The notes: a model not told the origin generated them from the sequence alone. A DNA stretch of 64,000 bases from Paenibacillus turicensis (GCF_017873435.1 NZ_JAGGKG010000016.1:60282-124281); one strand, 5' to 3'. Counted from the stretch's first letter, positions 1-11,616 are shown. Numbers and translations are program-made.

Positions 1-1
1 C

Positions 2-316
2 TTCGATGGGGACAATGGGGAATACTCCATTTTCTTAGGTAAAGCCCATGGAATTCAAGGCCCTTATACTCGTGGCTCCTATGTATGGGTCGAAGTAAAC
101 GACTGGCCGCTATGGGAGGAAAAGCTAGTTAAGGGACCGTATGTCCACCATGCGGTAGGGATTCATGCTAATGTCATTCCAGCCATTTATGAAGCTTGTC
201 ACTATATCCCTGGTCTAAATCCTGATCCCGTAGATCCAACCATACAAGAAATTGAGCGCTGGTTGCGTGGCTCCGACCTTGTCTCCAAGCCTCAGTCTAT
301 AACTCATTCAGTATAG
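2..316 (+). CDS. C-terminal end of a sugar isomerase-family protein (L-fucose isomerase-like, COG2407), partial
   Basis: An open frame enters from the left edge and stops at a TAG at 314-316, giving the last 104 residues. The tail contains YVWVEVNDWPLWEEKLVKGP, HHAVGIHANVIPAIYEAC and GLNPDPVDPT, a pattern I associate with the C-terminal domain of L-fucose/L-arabinose isomerase-family proteins, which interconvert aldoses and ketoses. It lies 55 bases upstream of a split transketolase and a GlpK-like sugar kinase on the same strand, which supports a job in making a ketose for that kinase. The N-terminal two thirds are outside the window, so the family call is moderate and the substrate is unknown. 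Confidence 0.55.
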   Translation, partial: FDGDNGEYSIFLGKAHGIQGPYTRGSYVWVEVNDWPLWEEKLVKGPYVHHAVGIHANVIPAIYEACHYIPGLNPDPVDPTIQEIERWLRGSDLVSKPQSITHSV

Positions 317-371
317 GTCATTCGCTTCTAAACTTTACTTTCACTTCTACTTATGGGGAGGGCACAAAACA

Positions 372-1214
372 ATGGATACGCCTCAACTAAAAATTAAAGC
401 AGCACAAATTCGCAAAGACCTACTCACAATCATTCATCGCGCCAAAACAGGGCACACTGGAGGCTCATTAAGCAACACAGATATTTTGACTGCACTTTAT
501 TATTCAATTATGAATATTGATCCTGCTCAACCAGATATGGATAATCGTGATCGATTTATTGCGAGCAAAGGACATTCCGTGGAATCCCTCTGGTGTGTAC
601 TTGCGGATCTTGGATTTTTTCCAAAAGAAGAGCTACTTACCTTCAGTCAATTTGGTACACGTCTCATCGGACACCCAAACAATAAAGTGCCTGGGATCGA
701 AATGAACACAGGTGCGCTTGGACATGGCTTACCCATCTCCGTAGGAATGGCACTTGCCGCAAAACGAGATGGTGCCTCCTATCGTGTATTTTGCCTCATG
801 GGTGATGGCGAGCAAGCCGAAGGCTCTAACTGGGAAGCGGCGATGGCTGGTGCTCATTACAAGCTAGATAACTTGGTGGGGATCATCGACCGTAATCGAT
901 TGCAGATCAGTGGAAGTACAGAGGAGGTCATGGGAATTGAGCCATTAGAGGATAAATGGACTGCTTTTGGCTGGAATGTGGTCTCCATCGATGGCAACGA
1001 CATGGAGCAATTACTTCAAGCCTTCCGTAATGTTCCTGAAGTACAAGGTAAACCAACCTTAATCATGGCAAATACGGTGAAAGGCAAAGGCGTCTCCTTT
1101 GCTGAAAATGTCCCTGCGTGGCATCACCACGTGCCCAATGATGAGGAGCTTACGCTTGCACATGCTGAGCTACAAAGCTACATCGATGAATTAAACGCGA
1201 AAGGACAGGTGTAA
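372..1214 (+). CDS. Transketolase, N-terminal (thiamine diphosphate-binding) subunit
   Basis: This 280-residue protein is the N-terminal half of a split transketolase; it would bind thiamine diphosphate and Mg2+. The GDGE motif at residues 144-147 followed by N175 (DRNRLQ) is the cofactor-binding signature, and the early GHTGG and SKGH histidines match transketolase substrate and cofactor contacts. A GGGGAGGG ribosome binding site lies just before the ATG. The C-terminal subunit follows after 5 bases, so the two form one enzyme that moves two-carbon ketol units. The kinase downstream and isomerase upstream suggest a dedicated substrate rather than the general pentose phosphate enzyme. Similar split pairs include AptA/AptB (apulose-4-phosphate transketolase); that identity is inference. 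Confidence 0.9.
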   Translation: MDTPQLKIKAAQIRKDLLTIIHRAKTGHTGGSLSNTDILTALYYSIMNIDPAQPDMDNRDRFIASKGHSVESLWCVLADLGFFPKEELLTFSQFGTRLIGHPNNKVPGIEMNTGALGHGLPISVGMALAAKRDGASYRVFCLMGDGEQAEGSNWEAAMAGAHYKLDNLVGIIDRNRLQISGSTEEVMGIEPLEDKWTAFGWNVVSIDGNDMEQLLQAFRNVPEVQGKPTLIMANTVKGKGVSFAENVPAWHHHVPNDEELTLAHAELQSYIDELNAKGQV

Positions 1215-1219
1215 CGACA

Positions 1220-2155
1220 ATGAATAAAATCCCTAACCGTCAAGTCATTTGTGAAACGCTCATGGAATTAGCAAAAACCGATCAGGATATTACCGTTTTA
1301 GCGAGTGATTCCCGTGGTTCCGCTGCAATGGCACCATTTGCGAGCACCTATCCCCAGCAATTTGTCGAGGTGGGTATTGCTGAGCAAAACATTGTAGGTA
1401 TGGCGGCAGGACTTGCTCATAGTGGCAAAAAAACCTTTGTGACTTCTCCTGCTTGCTTCCTCAGTATGCGTAGTATTGAGCAAATTAAGGTTGATGTAGC
1501 TTATTCCCGTACCAATGTGAAGCTAATCGGCATTAGTGGTGGTGTAAGCTATGGTGCACTTGGCATGTCCCACCACTCCTTGCAGGATATCGCTGTGGCT
1601 CGTGCCATTCCGGGTTTAGCCATCGTGCTACCAGCAGATCGGCATGAGACAAAAAAACTAACGGAAGCCCTAGTTAATTATGACGGCGGCGTATATGTCC
1701 GTATTGGACGTAACGCGGTTGAGGATGTGTATGAATCGGAGGAGTATCCATTTGAAATCGGTAAAGCCGTAACTTTAAAGGAAGGTAACGACATTACGAT
1801 TATCGCTACAGGCGAAACGGTGCGAATTGCGGTTGATGCGGCTGAAGCCTTGAAGGCTGAAGGCATACAAGCAAGAGTGCTTAATATGCATACCATTAAA
1901 CCACTGGATGAAGCAGCAATAATTGCAGCAGCTAATGAAACAGGAGCAATCATAACCGTGGAAGAGCATAGCATTTATGGCGGTCTAGGTGCCGCCGTTG
2001 CTGAGGTTGTCGTCCAACATCAACCTGTGCCGATGAAGGTACTGGGCATTCCAGATGAGCCTGCGATTGCAGGGAAAACAAACGAAGTATTTCAGCATTA
2101 TGGTATTACAAAAGAAAACATTACTCAAATTGCGCTTGAATTGATAGATAGATAG
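1220..2155 (+). CDS. Transketolase, C-terminal subunit
   Basis: The 311-residue protein carries the pyrimidine-binding domain (residues ~5-170, with FVEVGIAEQNIVGMAAGLA containing the catalytic glutamate that activates thiamine diphosphate) and the C-terminal transketolase domain (~185-305). Its start is 5 bases after the partner subunit stops, so translation is probably coupled. The last codons and stop lie inside a GATA tandem repeat that continues into the gap before the kinase gene: gain or loss of a unit would change the C-terminal residues and the spacing to the next ribosome binding site. Family is certain; which sugar phosphate it acts on is not shown by sequence. Confidence 0.9.
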   Translation: MNKIPNRQVICETLMELAKTDQDITVLASDSRGSAAMAPFASTYPQQFVEVGIAEQNIVGMAAGLAHSGKKTFVTSPACFLSMRSIEQIKVDVAYSRTNVKLIGISGGVSYGALGMSHHSLQDIAVARAIPGLAIVLPADRHETKKLTEALVNYDGGVYVRIGRNAVEDVYESEEYPFEIGKAVTLKEGNDITIIATGETVRIAVDAAEALKAEGIQARVLNMHTIKPLDEAAIIAAANETGAIITVEEHSIYGGLGAAVAEVVVQHQPVPMKVLGIPDEPAIAGKTNEVFQHYGITKENITQIALELIDR

Positions 2156-2162
2156 ATAGATA
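2143..2162 (+). repeat. Five-unit GATA tandem repeat across the transketolase stop codon
   Basis: Five perfect GATA units run from the Leu/Ile codons near the end of the transketolase C-terminal subunit, through its TAG stop at 2153-2155, to the base before the AAGGG ribosome binding site of the kinase gene. Tetranucleotide tracts can slip during replication. Here one slipped unit would shift the frame of the last few residues and probably move the stop. Confidence 0.9.
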
Positions 2163-2174
2163 AGGGTGAGTTCA

Positions 2175-3701
2175 ATGACAGGCAAGCAAAAATATATTTT
2201 ATCCATCGATCAAAGCACCTCAGGCACAAAAACGTTGTTGGTGAATCAACAAGGTGAAGTTATCGCCCGTTCCGCAATGGAGCATAAGCAATTGTATCCA
2301 CAACCCGGTTGGGTTGAGCATGATCCACTTGAAATCTATGAAAATGTAAAGCAATGTATGCAAAATGTTATGAAAAAAGTGGGAGCTACTTCGGATGAAC
2401 TTGCTGCTGTGACAATAACCAATCAGCGTGAAACTGCGGTCATGTGGGATAAAGCAACGGGATTGCCCATCCATAATGCGATTGTGTGGCAATGCCAACG
2501 GACGGCTGAAATTTGTAGACAGTTAAAGGAAAAGGGTGTGGAAGCACAAGTTAAAGCAAAAACAGGACTACTCATCGATCCCTACTTTTCAGCCACTAAA
2601 TTTAGTTGGATGCTTGAGCATGTGGAAGGCGCACCTCAATTAGTAAATGAAAACCGACTACTCGCGGGGACGATGGATAGTTGGCTTGTGTGGAAGCTAA
2701 CAGGTGGGACCTCTCATGTCACAGACTATTCTAATGCGAGCCGTACCTCTTTATTTAACATCCATACCTTACAGTGGGATGAAGAGCTTGGCAATTTATT
2801 TGAAGTACCACTCTCTATTTTGCCTAAGGTTCACTCCTCAGACTCCATTGTTGGCTATATGAATGATGAGAGTATTTTTAGTACCGTTTCTAATAACGGA
2901 TCTAGCCTACCTGTCCCAATCCCAATATCAGGCTTAATAGGTGACTCACAGGGTGCATTGTTTGGGCATTTATGCTTTGAGCCAGGAACAGCAAAGGCGA
3001 CCTATGGTACAGGGACTTCACTTCTCATGAATGTAGGAACGCAGCCTGTGGATGGTGGGGAAGGACTTGTGACTACGATAGCTTGGGGCGCTGATGGCAA
3101 AGTCACCTATGCTTTGGAGGCTGTCATTCGATCGTCAGGGGACAGCATCAAATGGACACGCGATAATCTGGGCTTATTTTCTACATTTGAGGAAATGCAA
3201 CAGTTAGTGGATAGTCTGCCTTCTAATGAAGGTGTCTATCTTGTACCCGCATTTGTTGGCTTGGGTGTCCCTTACTGGGACCCTTGTGCACGTGCGGCAA
3301 TTGTTGGCATGACCCGTGGAAGTACAAAAGCACACATTATTCGTGCAGCGCTAGAAAGCACTACTTACCAAATACGTGATGCAGTAGACTTCATGCAGCA
3401 GCAATCTGGTGTATCCTTCACAGACTTACGCACAGACGGTGGCGCTTCAGCAAACCGTTGGCTCATGCAATTTCAGGCAGATATTTTAGGACAATCCGTA
3501 ATCCGCTCTACCTGTCCTGAATTATCTGCCTTAGGCTCTGTTTACCTTGGTGGTGTTGCCGTTGGCTTCTGGAGCGATTACGATCACTTGCCACATGATC
3601 AGAACCTATATGAGTTATTTCAACCAACGATGTCGGAGCAGCTACGTGAAAGTAATTATGCTGGCTGGAAAAGTGCTGTGCAATCGGTCGTTACTCAGTA
3701 A
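2175..3701 (+). CDS. FGGY-family carbohydrate kinase, GlpK-like
   Basis: This 508-residue kinase has the GlpK layout: N-terminal phosphate loop DQSTSGTK (GlpK has DQGTTSSR), NQRETAVMWD (the glycerol-contacting Arg-Glu), YFSATK (Tyr), GDSQGALFGH (catalytic Asp), TYGTGTSLLMN, and the C-terminal FGGY signature RTDGGASANRWLMQFQADIL. I prefer the ATG at 2175, with AAGGG 8 bases upstream; a GTG at 2166 overlaps that site. The changed phosphate loop and GDSQ in place of GDQQ, plus the transketolase and isomerase neighbours, argue for a ketose or branched-sugar kinase rather than housekeeping glycerol kinase. An apulose kinase-type role is possible but unproven; plain glycerol or erythritol kinase remain alternatives. 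Confidence 0.8.
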   Translation: MTGKQKYILSIDQSTSGTKTLLVNQQGEVIARSAMEHKQLYPQPGWVEHDPLEIYENVKQCMQNVMKKVGATSDELAAVTITNQRETAVMWDKATGLPIHNAIVWQCQRTAEICRQLKEKGVEAQVKAKTGLLIDPYFSATKFSWMLEHVEGAPQLVNENRLLAGTMDSWLVWKLTGGTSHVTDYSNASRTSLFNIHTLQWDEELGNLFEVPLSILPKVHSSDSIVGYMNDESIFSTVSNNGSSLPVPIPISGLIGDSQGALFGHLCFEPGTAKATYGTGTSLLMNVGTQPVDGGEGLVTTIAWGADGKVTYALEAVIRSSGDSIKWTRDNLGLFSTFEEMQQLVDSLPSNEGVYLVPAFVGLGVPYWDPCARAAIVGMTRGSTKAHIIRAALESTTYQIRDAVDFMQQQSGVSFTDLRTDGGASANRWLMQFQADILGQSVIRSTCPELSALGSVYLGGVAVGFWSDYDHLPHDQNLYELFQPTMSEQLRESNYAGWKSAVQSVVTQ

Positions 3702-3716
3702 ATTGTGTTAGTTAAA

Positions 3717-3768
3717 AAAAAGGAATTGCCCTACTCGCCTGCAGACGAGATAAGGGCAATTCCTTTTT
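3717..3768. terminator. Bidirectional intrinsic terminator between the FGGY kinase and eno
   Basis: A 16-base perfect inverted repeat (AAAAAGGAATTGCCCT at 3717-3732, complement at 3753-3768) with an inner CTCG/CGAG stem. A-tracts and T-tracts on either side give a U-run in both directions. It serves the two convergent transcripts. Confidence 0.92.
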
Positions 3769-3780
3769 AATTATTGTAAA

Positions 3781-5088
<1,308 letters not shown>

Positions 5089-5211
5089 TTAAATTTATCA
5101 TTATATATTTTACATCAGACTTGTCTTAACTGCTAATCAACATGCTCCAAAACTAGACAAAACATACTATGCATGTGAGTTTTGAGGTCAAGTTGGACGA
5201 TGACCTACTAT

Positions 5212-6753
5212 TTACTTGCGACTAGCAATCATAGATTCGCCTGTCATTTCAGCAGGCTTAGGCAAGCCCATCAAATCAAGCAAGGTTGGAGCAACGTCAG
5301 CAAGGATGCCGCTTTCGCGAAGAACAACATCTTTACTTGTTACGATAAATGGTACAGGATTTGTAGTATGAGCTGTAAACGGACGACCGTTTTCATCAAA
5401 TACCATATCCGCATTACCATGGTCAGCAATAATGATAACCACGCCACCTTTTGCAGTAACGGCATCTACCACTTTACCAACACATTCATCTGTCACTTCA
5501 ACTGCCTTTTTAGTAGGCTCTAGCATACCAGAGTGCCCTACCATATCAGGGTTAGCAAAGTTCAAAATGATCGCATCATGCTTATCTGCTTCAATTTCCT
5601 TCACACAAGCTTCAGCTACTTCATATGCACTCATTTCCGGCTGGAGGTCATAGGTTGCAACTTTAGGTGAGTTAATCAAAATACGAGTTTCACCTGGAAG
5701 CTCTACATCACGTCCACCACTAAAGAAGAACGTAACGTGAGGATATTTTTCAGTTTCAGCAATACGAAGCTGTTTCTTACCATGCTGTACTAATACTTCA
5801 CCAAACGTATTATCCAAGTTCTTAGGCGAATATGCGACAAAACCGTCTACGGATTCAGCAAACAAGGTTAAGCACACGAAATGCAAGCCTTCTGGGAACT
5901 TAGGTCCACGGTCAAAGCCACGGAAATCTTTGTTGGTGAATACATTAGACAATTGGATAGCGCGGTCAGGACGGAAGTTAAGGAAAATAACAGAATCGCC
6001 TGATTCCACAAGACCAACAGGTTGATCCTTGTCATCAACGATTACAGTTGGCATTACGAATTCATCAAATACTGATTTTTCGTAAGATTCCTCAACTGCT
6101 TTAAGTGCATCAGTATATTTAGGGCCTTCACCATAAACCATTGCACGATAAGATTTTTCTACACGTTCCCAACGTTTGTCACGATCCATTGCATAATAGC
6201 GACCTTGTACTGTTGCGATTTTGCCTACACCAACCTCTTCGATTTTAGCAATCAAAGATTTAATGAAGCCAACTGCACTGTCTGGAGCAACGTCACGTCC
6301 ATCAAGGAAGGCATGAATGTAAACATCCTGCATATCTTCCTTTTTGGCTAGATCAAGCATTGCAAATAAATGCTCAATATGGCTATGAACGCCACCATCA
6401 GACAACAAGCCGTACAAATGTAGCTTTTTGCCGTTTTGTTTTGCACTACGAACCGCTGCAACTAATGTTTCGTTGTCGAAAAATTCACCGTCGCGAATGG
6501 ACTTAGAAATCCGAGTCAAATCTTGATATACGATACGTCCTGCACCGATATTCAAGTGACCTACCTCAGAGTTACCCATTTGTCCTTCTGGAAGACCTAC
6601 AGCTTCACCGCAAGCAGTTAAAGTGGTGTTCGGGTATTCTTTTAAGTAACGATCGTAGTTTGGCTTATTTGCCTGCGCTACTGCGTTACCTTCGGTTGTA
6701 TTACGAAGTCCAAATCCGTCCATAATAATTAATGCTACTGGTTTTGGAGCCAT
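5212..6753 (-). CDS. gpmI: 2,3-bisphosphoglycerate-independent phosphoglycerate mutase
   Basis: A 513-residue Mn2+-dependent mutase of the alkaline phosphatase superfamily that interconverts 3- and 2-phosphoglycerate. D12 (MDGFG) and the catalytic serine S62 ([10 protein letters not shown]) are visible, as are the C-terminal metal ligands in ADHGNAD and the histidine in [10 protein letters not shown]. The chosen start is the ATG at 6753, preceded by GAGGGGGC; an upstream in-frame TTG lacks a site. The ATG follows the tpiA stop by one base (TAA-G-ATG), so translation is probably coupled. Confidence 0.98.
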   Translation of the reverse strand: MAPKPVALIIMDGFGLRNTTEGNAVAQANKPNYDRYLKEYPNTTLTACGEAVGLPEGQMGNSEVGHLNIGAGRIVYQDLTRISKSIRDGEFFDNETLVAAVRSAKQNGKKLHLYGLLSDGGVHSHIEHLFAMLDLAKKEDMQDVYIHAFLDGRDVAPDSAVGFIKSLIAKIEEVGVGKIATVQGRYYAMDRDKRWERVEKSYRAMVYGEGPKYTDALKAVEESYEKSVFDEFVMPTVIVDDKDQPVGLVESGDSVIFLNFRPDRAIQLSNVFTNKDFRGFDRGPKFPEGLHFVCLTLFAESVDGFVAYSPKNLDNTFGEVLVQHGKKQLRIAETEKYPHVTFFFSGGRDVELPGETRILINSPKVATYDLQPEMSAYEVAEACVKEIEADKHDAIILNFANPDMVGHSGMLEPTKKAVEVTDECVGKVVDAVTAKGGVVIIIADHGNADMVFDENGRPFTAHTTNPVPFIVTSKDVVLRESGILADVAPTLLDLMGLPKPAEMTGESMIASRK

Positions 6754-6754
6754 C

Positions 6755-7513
<759 letters not shown>

Positions 7514-7568
7514 TCACTCCTTACTCTATTTAAGTCAGACCCTAGATGGCCATCAACTGCGAACAGTT

Positions 7569-8750
7569 TTATTTATCGTTTAAAGCCACAACGCCTGGAA
7601 GTGCTTTACCTTCCATGAACTCAAGAGATGCGCCGCCACCAGTAGAGATGTGATCCATTTGGCTAGCAAGGTTAAATTTCTCTGCTGCTGCTGCGGAATC
7701 ACCACCACCAATAATGGTGTAGCCTTCTGTTGTCGCGCAAGCCTCAGCAACTTCTTTTGTTCCGTTTGCGAAAATATCAATTTCAAATACGCCCATTGGT
7801 CCATTCCATACTACCAATTTGGAGTTTTTGATGATATCAGCATACATTGCGCGTGTTTTAGGACCGATATCCACGCCTTCCCAATCCGCAGGAATGCTAT
7901 CGATATCTACTTCTTTATGGTTTGCTTCTGCACTAAAGTCATCCGCAATCACAACGTCCACTGGCAATACAAAGTTTTTACCAAGCTTTTTCGCTTTTTC
8001 GATGAAACCAAGGGAAGCATCAAGCTTAGTATCATCTAACAAAGATTGACCAATTTCATAGCCTTGTGCTTTGAAGAACGTATAAGCAAGACCGCCACCA
8101 ATCAATACATTATCAGCGATGTTAAGCAAGTTATCGATGACATCGATTTTATCCTTAACTTTAGATCCACCGATAATTGCAGTGAAAGGACGATCTGGGT
8201 TAGACAATGCTTTACCAAGCACGTTTAATTCTTTTTCCATCAACAAGCCAGATACAGCTGGAAGATGATGAGCGATACCTTCTGTGGAAGCATGAGCACG
8301 GTGAGCTGCACCAAATGCATCATTTACGAACAAATCAGCAAGCTCTGCAAATTGCTTCGCAAGTTCTGGATCATTTTTCTCTTCACCAGGGTAGAAACGC
8401 ACGTTTTCAAGCACTAATACGTCACCATTGTTAAGCTCAGCAACTTTAGCTTTTGCAACTTCGCCAATCGCTTCATCTGCTTTTGCAACTGGTTTGCCTA
8501 GCAATTCAGCTAAACGCTCTGCAGGCTTGGTTAAACGCATAGAATCAACAACTTGACCTTTTGGACGACCAAGGTGGCTCGCCAAAATTACCTTTGCTCC
8601 GTTTTCAACCAAATATTTAATGGTTGGTAGAGTTTCACGAATCCGAGTATCATCTGTAATGACTCCATCTTGCATCGGTACATTGAAATCAACGCGGACA
8701 AATACGCGTTTGCCTGTTACTTCTACATCACGTACACTCTTTTTGTTCAT
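7569..8750 (-). CDS. pgk: Phosphoglycerate kinase
   Basis: This 393-residue kinase transfers phosphate from 1,3-bisphosphoglycerate to ADP. The signature [13 protein letters not shown] at the N-terminus, SHLGRPKG, the substrate-binding GGSKVKDK and the C-terminal nucleotide loop [14 protein letters not shown] are all present. The start is the ATG at 8750 with AGGAGG 9 bases upstream. A longer reading with 17 extra residues lacks a ribosome binding site and starts before the conserved MNKKSVRD N-terminus. Confidence 0.98.
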   Translation of the reverse strand: MNKKSVRDVEVTGKRVFVRVDFNVPMQDGVITDDTRIRETLPTIKYLVENGAKVILASHLGRPKGQVVDSMRLTKPAERLAELLGKPVAKADEAIGEVAKAKVAELNNGDVLVLENVRFYPGEEKNDPELAKQFAELADLFVNDAFGAAHRAHASTEGIAHHLPAVSGLLMEKELNVLGKALSNPDRPFTAIIGGSKVKDKIDVIDNLLNIADNVLIGGGLAYTFFKAQGYEIGQSLLDDTKLDASLGFIEKAKKLGKNFVLPVDVVIADDFSAEANHKEVDIDSIPADWEGVDIGPKTRAMYADIIKNSKLVVWNGPMGVFEIDIFANGTKEVAEACATTEGYTIIGGGDSAAAAEKFNLASQMDHISTGGGASLEFMEGKALPGVVALNDK

Positions 8751-8935
8751 CTCCACGTTCCTCCTAATAGATATGCAGCCCATTCCTCGCAGGTCGCTCA
8801 AAACGGCGCAAGCACTAGTAATAGTAATCCTAATTAGCTCTTATGCTCTTATTATGCTCTCTTATATATGTTGCTTTTATCTCTATAAAAATAAAAATCT
8901 ATGTGTGTGTGAATGTCGATTTTTATTCATGAACC

Positions 8936-8968
8936 AAAGAGGAGTGCTTCGAAAGGTCACTCCTCTTT
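8936..8968 (-). other. Hairpin between gapA and pgk (attenuator or processing site)
   Basis: The 258-base gapA-pgk gap contains an 11-base perfect inverted repeat (AAAGAGGAGTG at 8936-8946, complement at 8958-8968) just below the gapA stop. The U-run expected after the stem on the minus strand is poor, so it is more likely a partial terminator or an mRNA-stability element separating a highly expressed gapA message from the downstream genes. The remaining gap is AT-rich; a separate pgk promoter may lie there but I cannot place it. Confidence 0.55.
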
Positions 8969-9008
8969 GATATTTTCAAATCATATTTATAAGTTAACTA
9001 ATTTAATA

Positions 9009-10019
9009 TTAGTTAGCTTTTTTAGCGAAGAATTCCAAAGTACGAACCAATTGAGCTGTGTAAGACATTTCATTGTCATACCAAGCAACGGTTTTAACCA
9101 ATTGTTTGTCGCCAACAGTTAATACTTTAGTTTGAGTTGCATCAAATAGGGAACCGAAAGTCATTCCTTTGATGTCAGAAGATACGATTTCATCTTCAGT
9201 GTAACCATAAGTGTCTGGATCAGAAGCAGCTTTCATTGCTTCGTTGATTTCAGCAACAGTTACGTTTTTATCAAGAACAGTAACAAGCTCAGTCAAAGAA
9301 CCAGTTGCTACAGGAACACGTTGAGCTGCACCATCTAATTTACCTTGCAATGAAGGGATAACTAGACCGATTGCTTTAGCAGCACCAGTTGTGTTAGGGA
9401 TGATGTTTTCAGCAGCTGCACGAGCACGACGGAAGTCACCTTTAGCATGTGGAGCATCCAAAGTGTTTTGGTCGCCAGTGTAAGCGTGAATTGTAGTCAT
9501 CAAACCTTCAACGACACCAAATTTATCTTCAAGAACTTTAGCCATAGGAGCTAAGCAGTTCGTTGTGCAAGAAGCACCAGAGATAACTGTTTCAGAACCG
9601 TCCAAGATTTCATGGTTAACGTTGTAAACAACAGTTTTCATGTCGCCAGTAGCAGGTGCGGAGATAACAACTTTCTTAGCTCCACCTTTAAGGTGCTTTT
9701 CAGCGCCTTCTTTAGTTGTGAAGAAACCAGTACATTCAAGTACGATATCTACACCAAGGTCGCCCCAAGGCAATTCTTCAGGGTTACGGTTAGCAAGAAC
9801 CTTAACCTCTTTACCATTTACTTTAAAGAAACCATCATGTACTTCAACGTCACCGTCGAATTTACCTTGAGTTGTGTCATATTTCAACAAATGAGCCAAC
9901 ATTTTAGCGTCTGTTAGGTCATTGATCGCTACCACTTCGATACCTTCCACGTTTTGAATACGACGGAAAGCTAAACGTCCAATACGGCCAAATCCATTAA
10001 TACCTACTTTTACAGTCAT
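9009..10019 (-). CDS. gapA: Glyceraldehyde-3-phosphate dehydrogenase, glycolytic, NAD-type
   Basis: A 336-residue enzyme making 1,3-bisphosphoglycerate. The Rossmann start [18 protein letters not shown] at residues 33-35 (as in NAD-preferring glycolytic enzymes) and the catalytic C151 in SGASCTTNC are visible, followed by the conserved [14 protein letters not shown] and [18 protein letters not shown]. It is transcribed directly after its regulator cggR (83 bases), as in Bacillus. Only one gap gene is in the window, so a separate gluconeogenic gapB cannot be excluded elsewhere. Confidence 0.98.
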   Translation of the reverse strand: MTVKVGINGFGRIGRLAFRRIQNVEGIEVVAINDLTDAKMLAHLLKYDTTQGKFDGDVEVHDGFFKVNGKEVKVLANRNPEELPWGDLGVDIVLECTGFFTTKEGAEKHLKGGAKKVVISAPATGDMKTVVYNVNHEILDGSETVISGASCTTNCLAPMAKVLEDKFGVVEGLMTTIHAYTGDQNTLDAPHAKGDFRRARAAAENIIPNTTGAAKAIGLVIPSLQGKLDGAAQRVPVATGSLTELVTVLDKNVTVAEINEAMKAASDPDTYGYTEDEIVSSDIKGMTFGSLFDATQTKVLTVGDKQLVKTVAWYDNEMSYTAQLVRTLEFFAKKAN

Positions 10020-10102
10020 GAATAGATCCTCCCAAAAGTATGTTTTTTTTATTAATCAAAGCAGGTAATGAAGCCTGCCATGAGTAAACAAGAAGTAATA
10101 AA

Positions 10103-11146
10103 TCAACAAAAGTTATGTTCATGCATAGCTACGATTTCCATTGCAGCAGCTTCATCCGTCACAAGAATATCCTCATGTCCGAACTTTAATACTGCATGTA
10201 TCGCTTTTGCCTTGCTTTTTCCACCAACAACTCCGATTACAGTTCCAGTGTCCATAATATCCTCTAGGCGTAAGCCTAATGTGAGCATTTTATGAATCAC
10301 CTTGCCCTCCTCATTGAAATAAAATCCAAATGATTCAGCTACTGCCCCGTGTTTGTGAAGATCCTGTACAAAGGATGGCTCTAGCTTACGCCTTGCCGCC
10401 ATCTCCATTGCATCACCAATACCATGTACGATAATGTCCGCCTTGCGGATTTGATCAACTATACTATGCACGTTAGGATCGTGAACAAGTGATTCATACG
10501 CTTCTTTGCCTAATAGATCAGGTACATGTAATAAGCTATAACCTGCACCTAGCTTCTTAGCCATTGCAGAAGCAATCGTATTCGCTTGAATTTCCAAGCT
10601 CTCATTCAGCCCACCTCTTGCTGGTACGAACCAGCTTTGCTTCAGCGAGGTAGTACTCGGCGGATTTAATTGTTCAGCCACCTTAGCCAACGTAGAGCCA
10701 CCAGTTACCGCAACAACATCGCCATCGTGTATGACCTTTAGCAATGCTTTTGCCCCTGCTCTTCCAAGGTTTTGCTTAATTAATGGAGAACTCTCACAAT
10801 CGCCTGGTACAATGATCACCTTACGCAATCCGTAAAGCTGCTTAATCTTATCCTCTAAATTGGCTAGGCCGAAAATCTCCTTCACCAGAGGCTCTAAATT
10901 TTCCAACAGAGCTCTGCCTGAATCACTGATTCTCATTCCTATATTCTCAATTTCAATTAGGCCCTGCGTCTTCAAAAGATCCGTCTCGGCACGCAATACA
11001 CGTTCCGTCATATCCAGTGAAGTTGCCAAGGTTCTACGGCCAATTACGTCAGATAACATGATCTGGTGAAGTATGGTGTACCTCTTTTTGAGAATTTCCA
11101 TGAGATCAGGAAGAAGCTGCTGCTGCATTTCTAAAATTTTACGCAT
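10103..11146 (-). CDS. cggR: Central glycolytic genes regulator CggR (SorC family)
   Basis: A 347-residue repressor with an N-terminal winged-helix domain (residues ~20-85, with LSDVIGRRTLATSLDMTERV as the HTH) and a C-terminal SorC-type sugar-phosphate-binding domain (~90-340). In Bacillus, CggR represses its own operon and is released by fructose 1,6-bisphosphate. AGGAGT lies 8 bases before the ATG. It is first in the operon that continues into gapA, and a CggR-like operator with a good sigma-A promoter lies directly upstream, supporting autoregulation. Confidence 0.95.
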   Translation of the reverse strand: MRKILEMQQQLLPDLMEILKKRYTILHQIMLSDVIGRRTLATSLDMTERVLRAETDLLKTQGLIEIENIGMRISDSGRALLENLEPLVKEIFGLANLEDKIKQLYGLRKVIIVPGDCESSPLIKQNLGRAGAKALLKVIHDGDVVAVTGGSTLAKVAEQLNPPSTTSLKQSWFVPARGGLNESLEIQANTIASAMAKKLGAGYSLLHVPDLLGKEAYESLVHDPNVHSIVDQIRKADIIVHGIGDAMEMAARRKLEPSFVQDLHKHGAVAESFGFYFNEEGKVIHKMLTLGLRLEDIMDTGTVIGVVGGKSKAKAIHAVLKFGHEDILVTDEAAAMEIVAMHEHNFC

Positions 11147-11201
11147 GCTTTTTCACTCCTGCAAGCTTCGACTTCTCTCGTCTTCTCCTTGGCCCTAAAA
11201 C

Positions 11202-11226
11202 GTCCCGGGTTAACGTTTTAAGTCCC
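11202..11226 (-). promoter_or_regulatory. Predicted CggR operator
   Basis: On the minus strand, two GGGAC blocks lie exactly 20 bases apart (complements at 11202-11206 and 11222-11226), the second as CGGGAC. This agrees with the direct CGGGAC repeats of the Bacillus CggR operator. AAAACGT/ACGTTTT half sites (11197-11203 and 11213-11219) are interleaved. The site starts right after the -10 box, so bound repressor would block elongation or initiation. Confidence 0.8.
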
Positions 11227-11232
11227 ACATAT

Positions 11233-11261
11233 ATTCTACCCAATTTTGGAGTCAGTTGCAA
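11233..11261 (-). promoter_or_regulatory. Sigma-A promoter of the cggR-gapA operon
   Basis: Minus-strand -35 TTGCAA (11256-11261), 17-base spacer, -10 TAGAAT (11233-11238). Transcription should start near 11226, inside the predicted operator. Confidence 0.8.
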
Positions 11262-11489
11262 GCCCAACGACCGTATAATTTGCAATATTAACCTTAGTTA
11301 TACAGGATAAATGTAAAAGGTTAACTATTTATTTTTTATGTATATGTAAAAGTATTTTTTGATAGGAACAAGATATGGCGCATAGCCACACCAAAGGGTC
11401 TACATATAGAGGAAAACTATCAGATTAGCAACGAAGTAATTATCCAATTGTTAAATAAATAAATTTAAAATATATATATATCTACTTAA
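11262..11489. other. AT-rich intergenic stretch without a gene
   Basis: The non-coding region between the cggR promoter and the first interspersed repeat shows no coding pattern. It ends in a short TA dinucleotide tract near 11470-11480. I see nothing further here. Confidence 0.5.
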
Positions 11490-11547
11490 AAATTAGTACT
11501 TGCCCACGATTGCGGGGTGGTAGCTACGATCCAGAGAGGTCTTGCGA
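11490..11547 (+). repeat. Interspersed repeat, copy 1
   Basis: A 58-base unit starting AAATTAGTACTTG and ending CTTGCGA, with the highly conserved core AGCTACGATCCAGAG. Related copies lie at 14530-14587 (same orientation, same length) and 15466-15510 (opposite, 45 bases). From ACTTG to GATCCAG all three are 37 bases with no gaps. It lies 70 bases upstream of tRNA-Arg. Confidence 0.8.
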
Positions 11548-11616
11548 CACACAGTCTGGTTTCTGCTTGCTTTTTAACCTAAAATCTCATATAATAGCTC
11601 TTGCACTATCTAATTT

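Noticed and set aside
8936..8968. The gapA-pgk hairpin as a full intrinsic terminator
   Set aside because: No proper U-run follows on the minus strand, and pgk, tpiA, gpmI and eno need transcription from upstream or from an unseen promoter.
11466..11482. A TA dinucleotide tract as a possible origin or recombination site
   Set aside because: It is short, without DnaA boxes or inverted repeats, and ordinary for AT-rich intergenic DNA.
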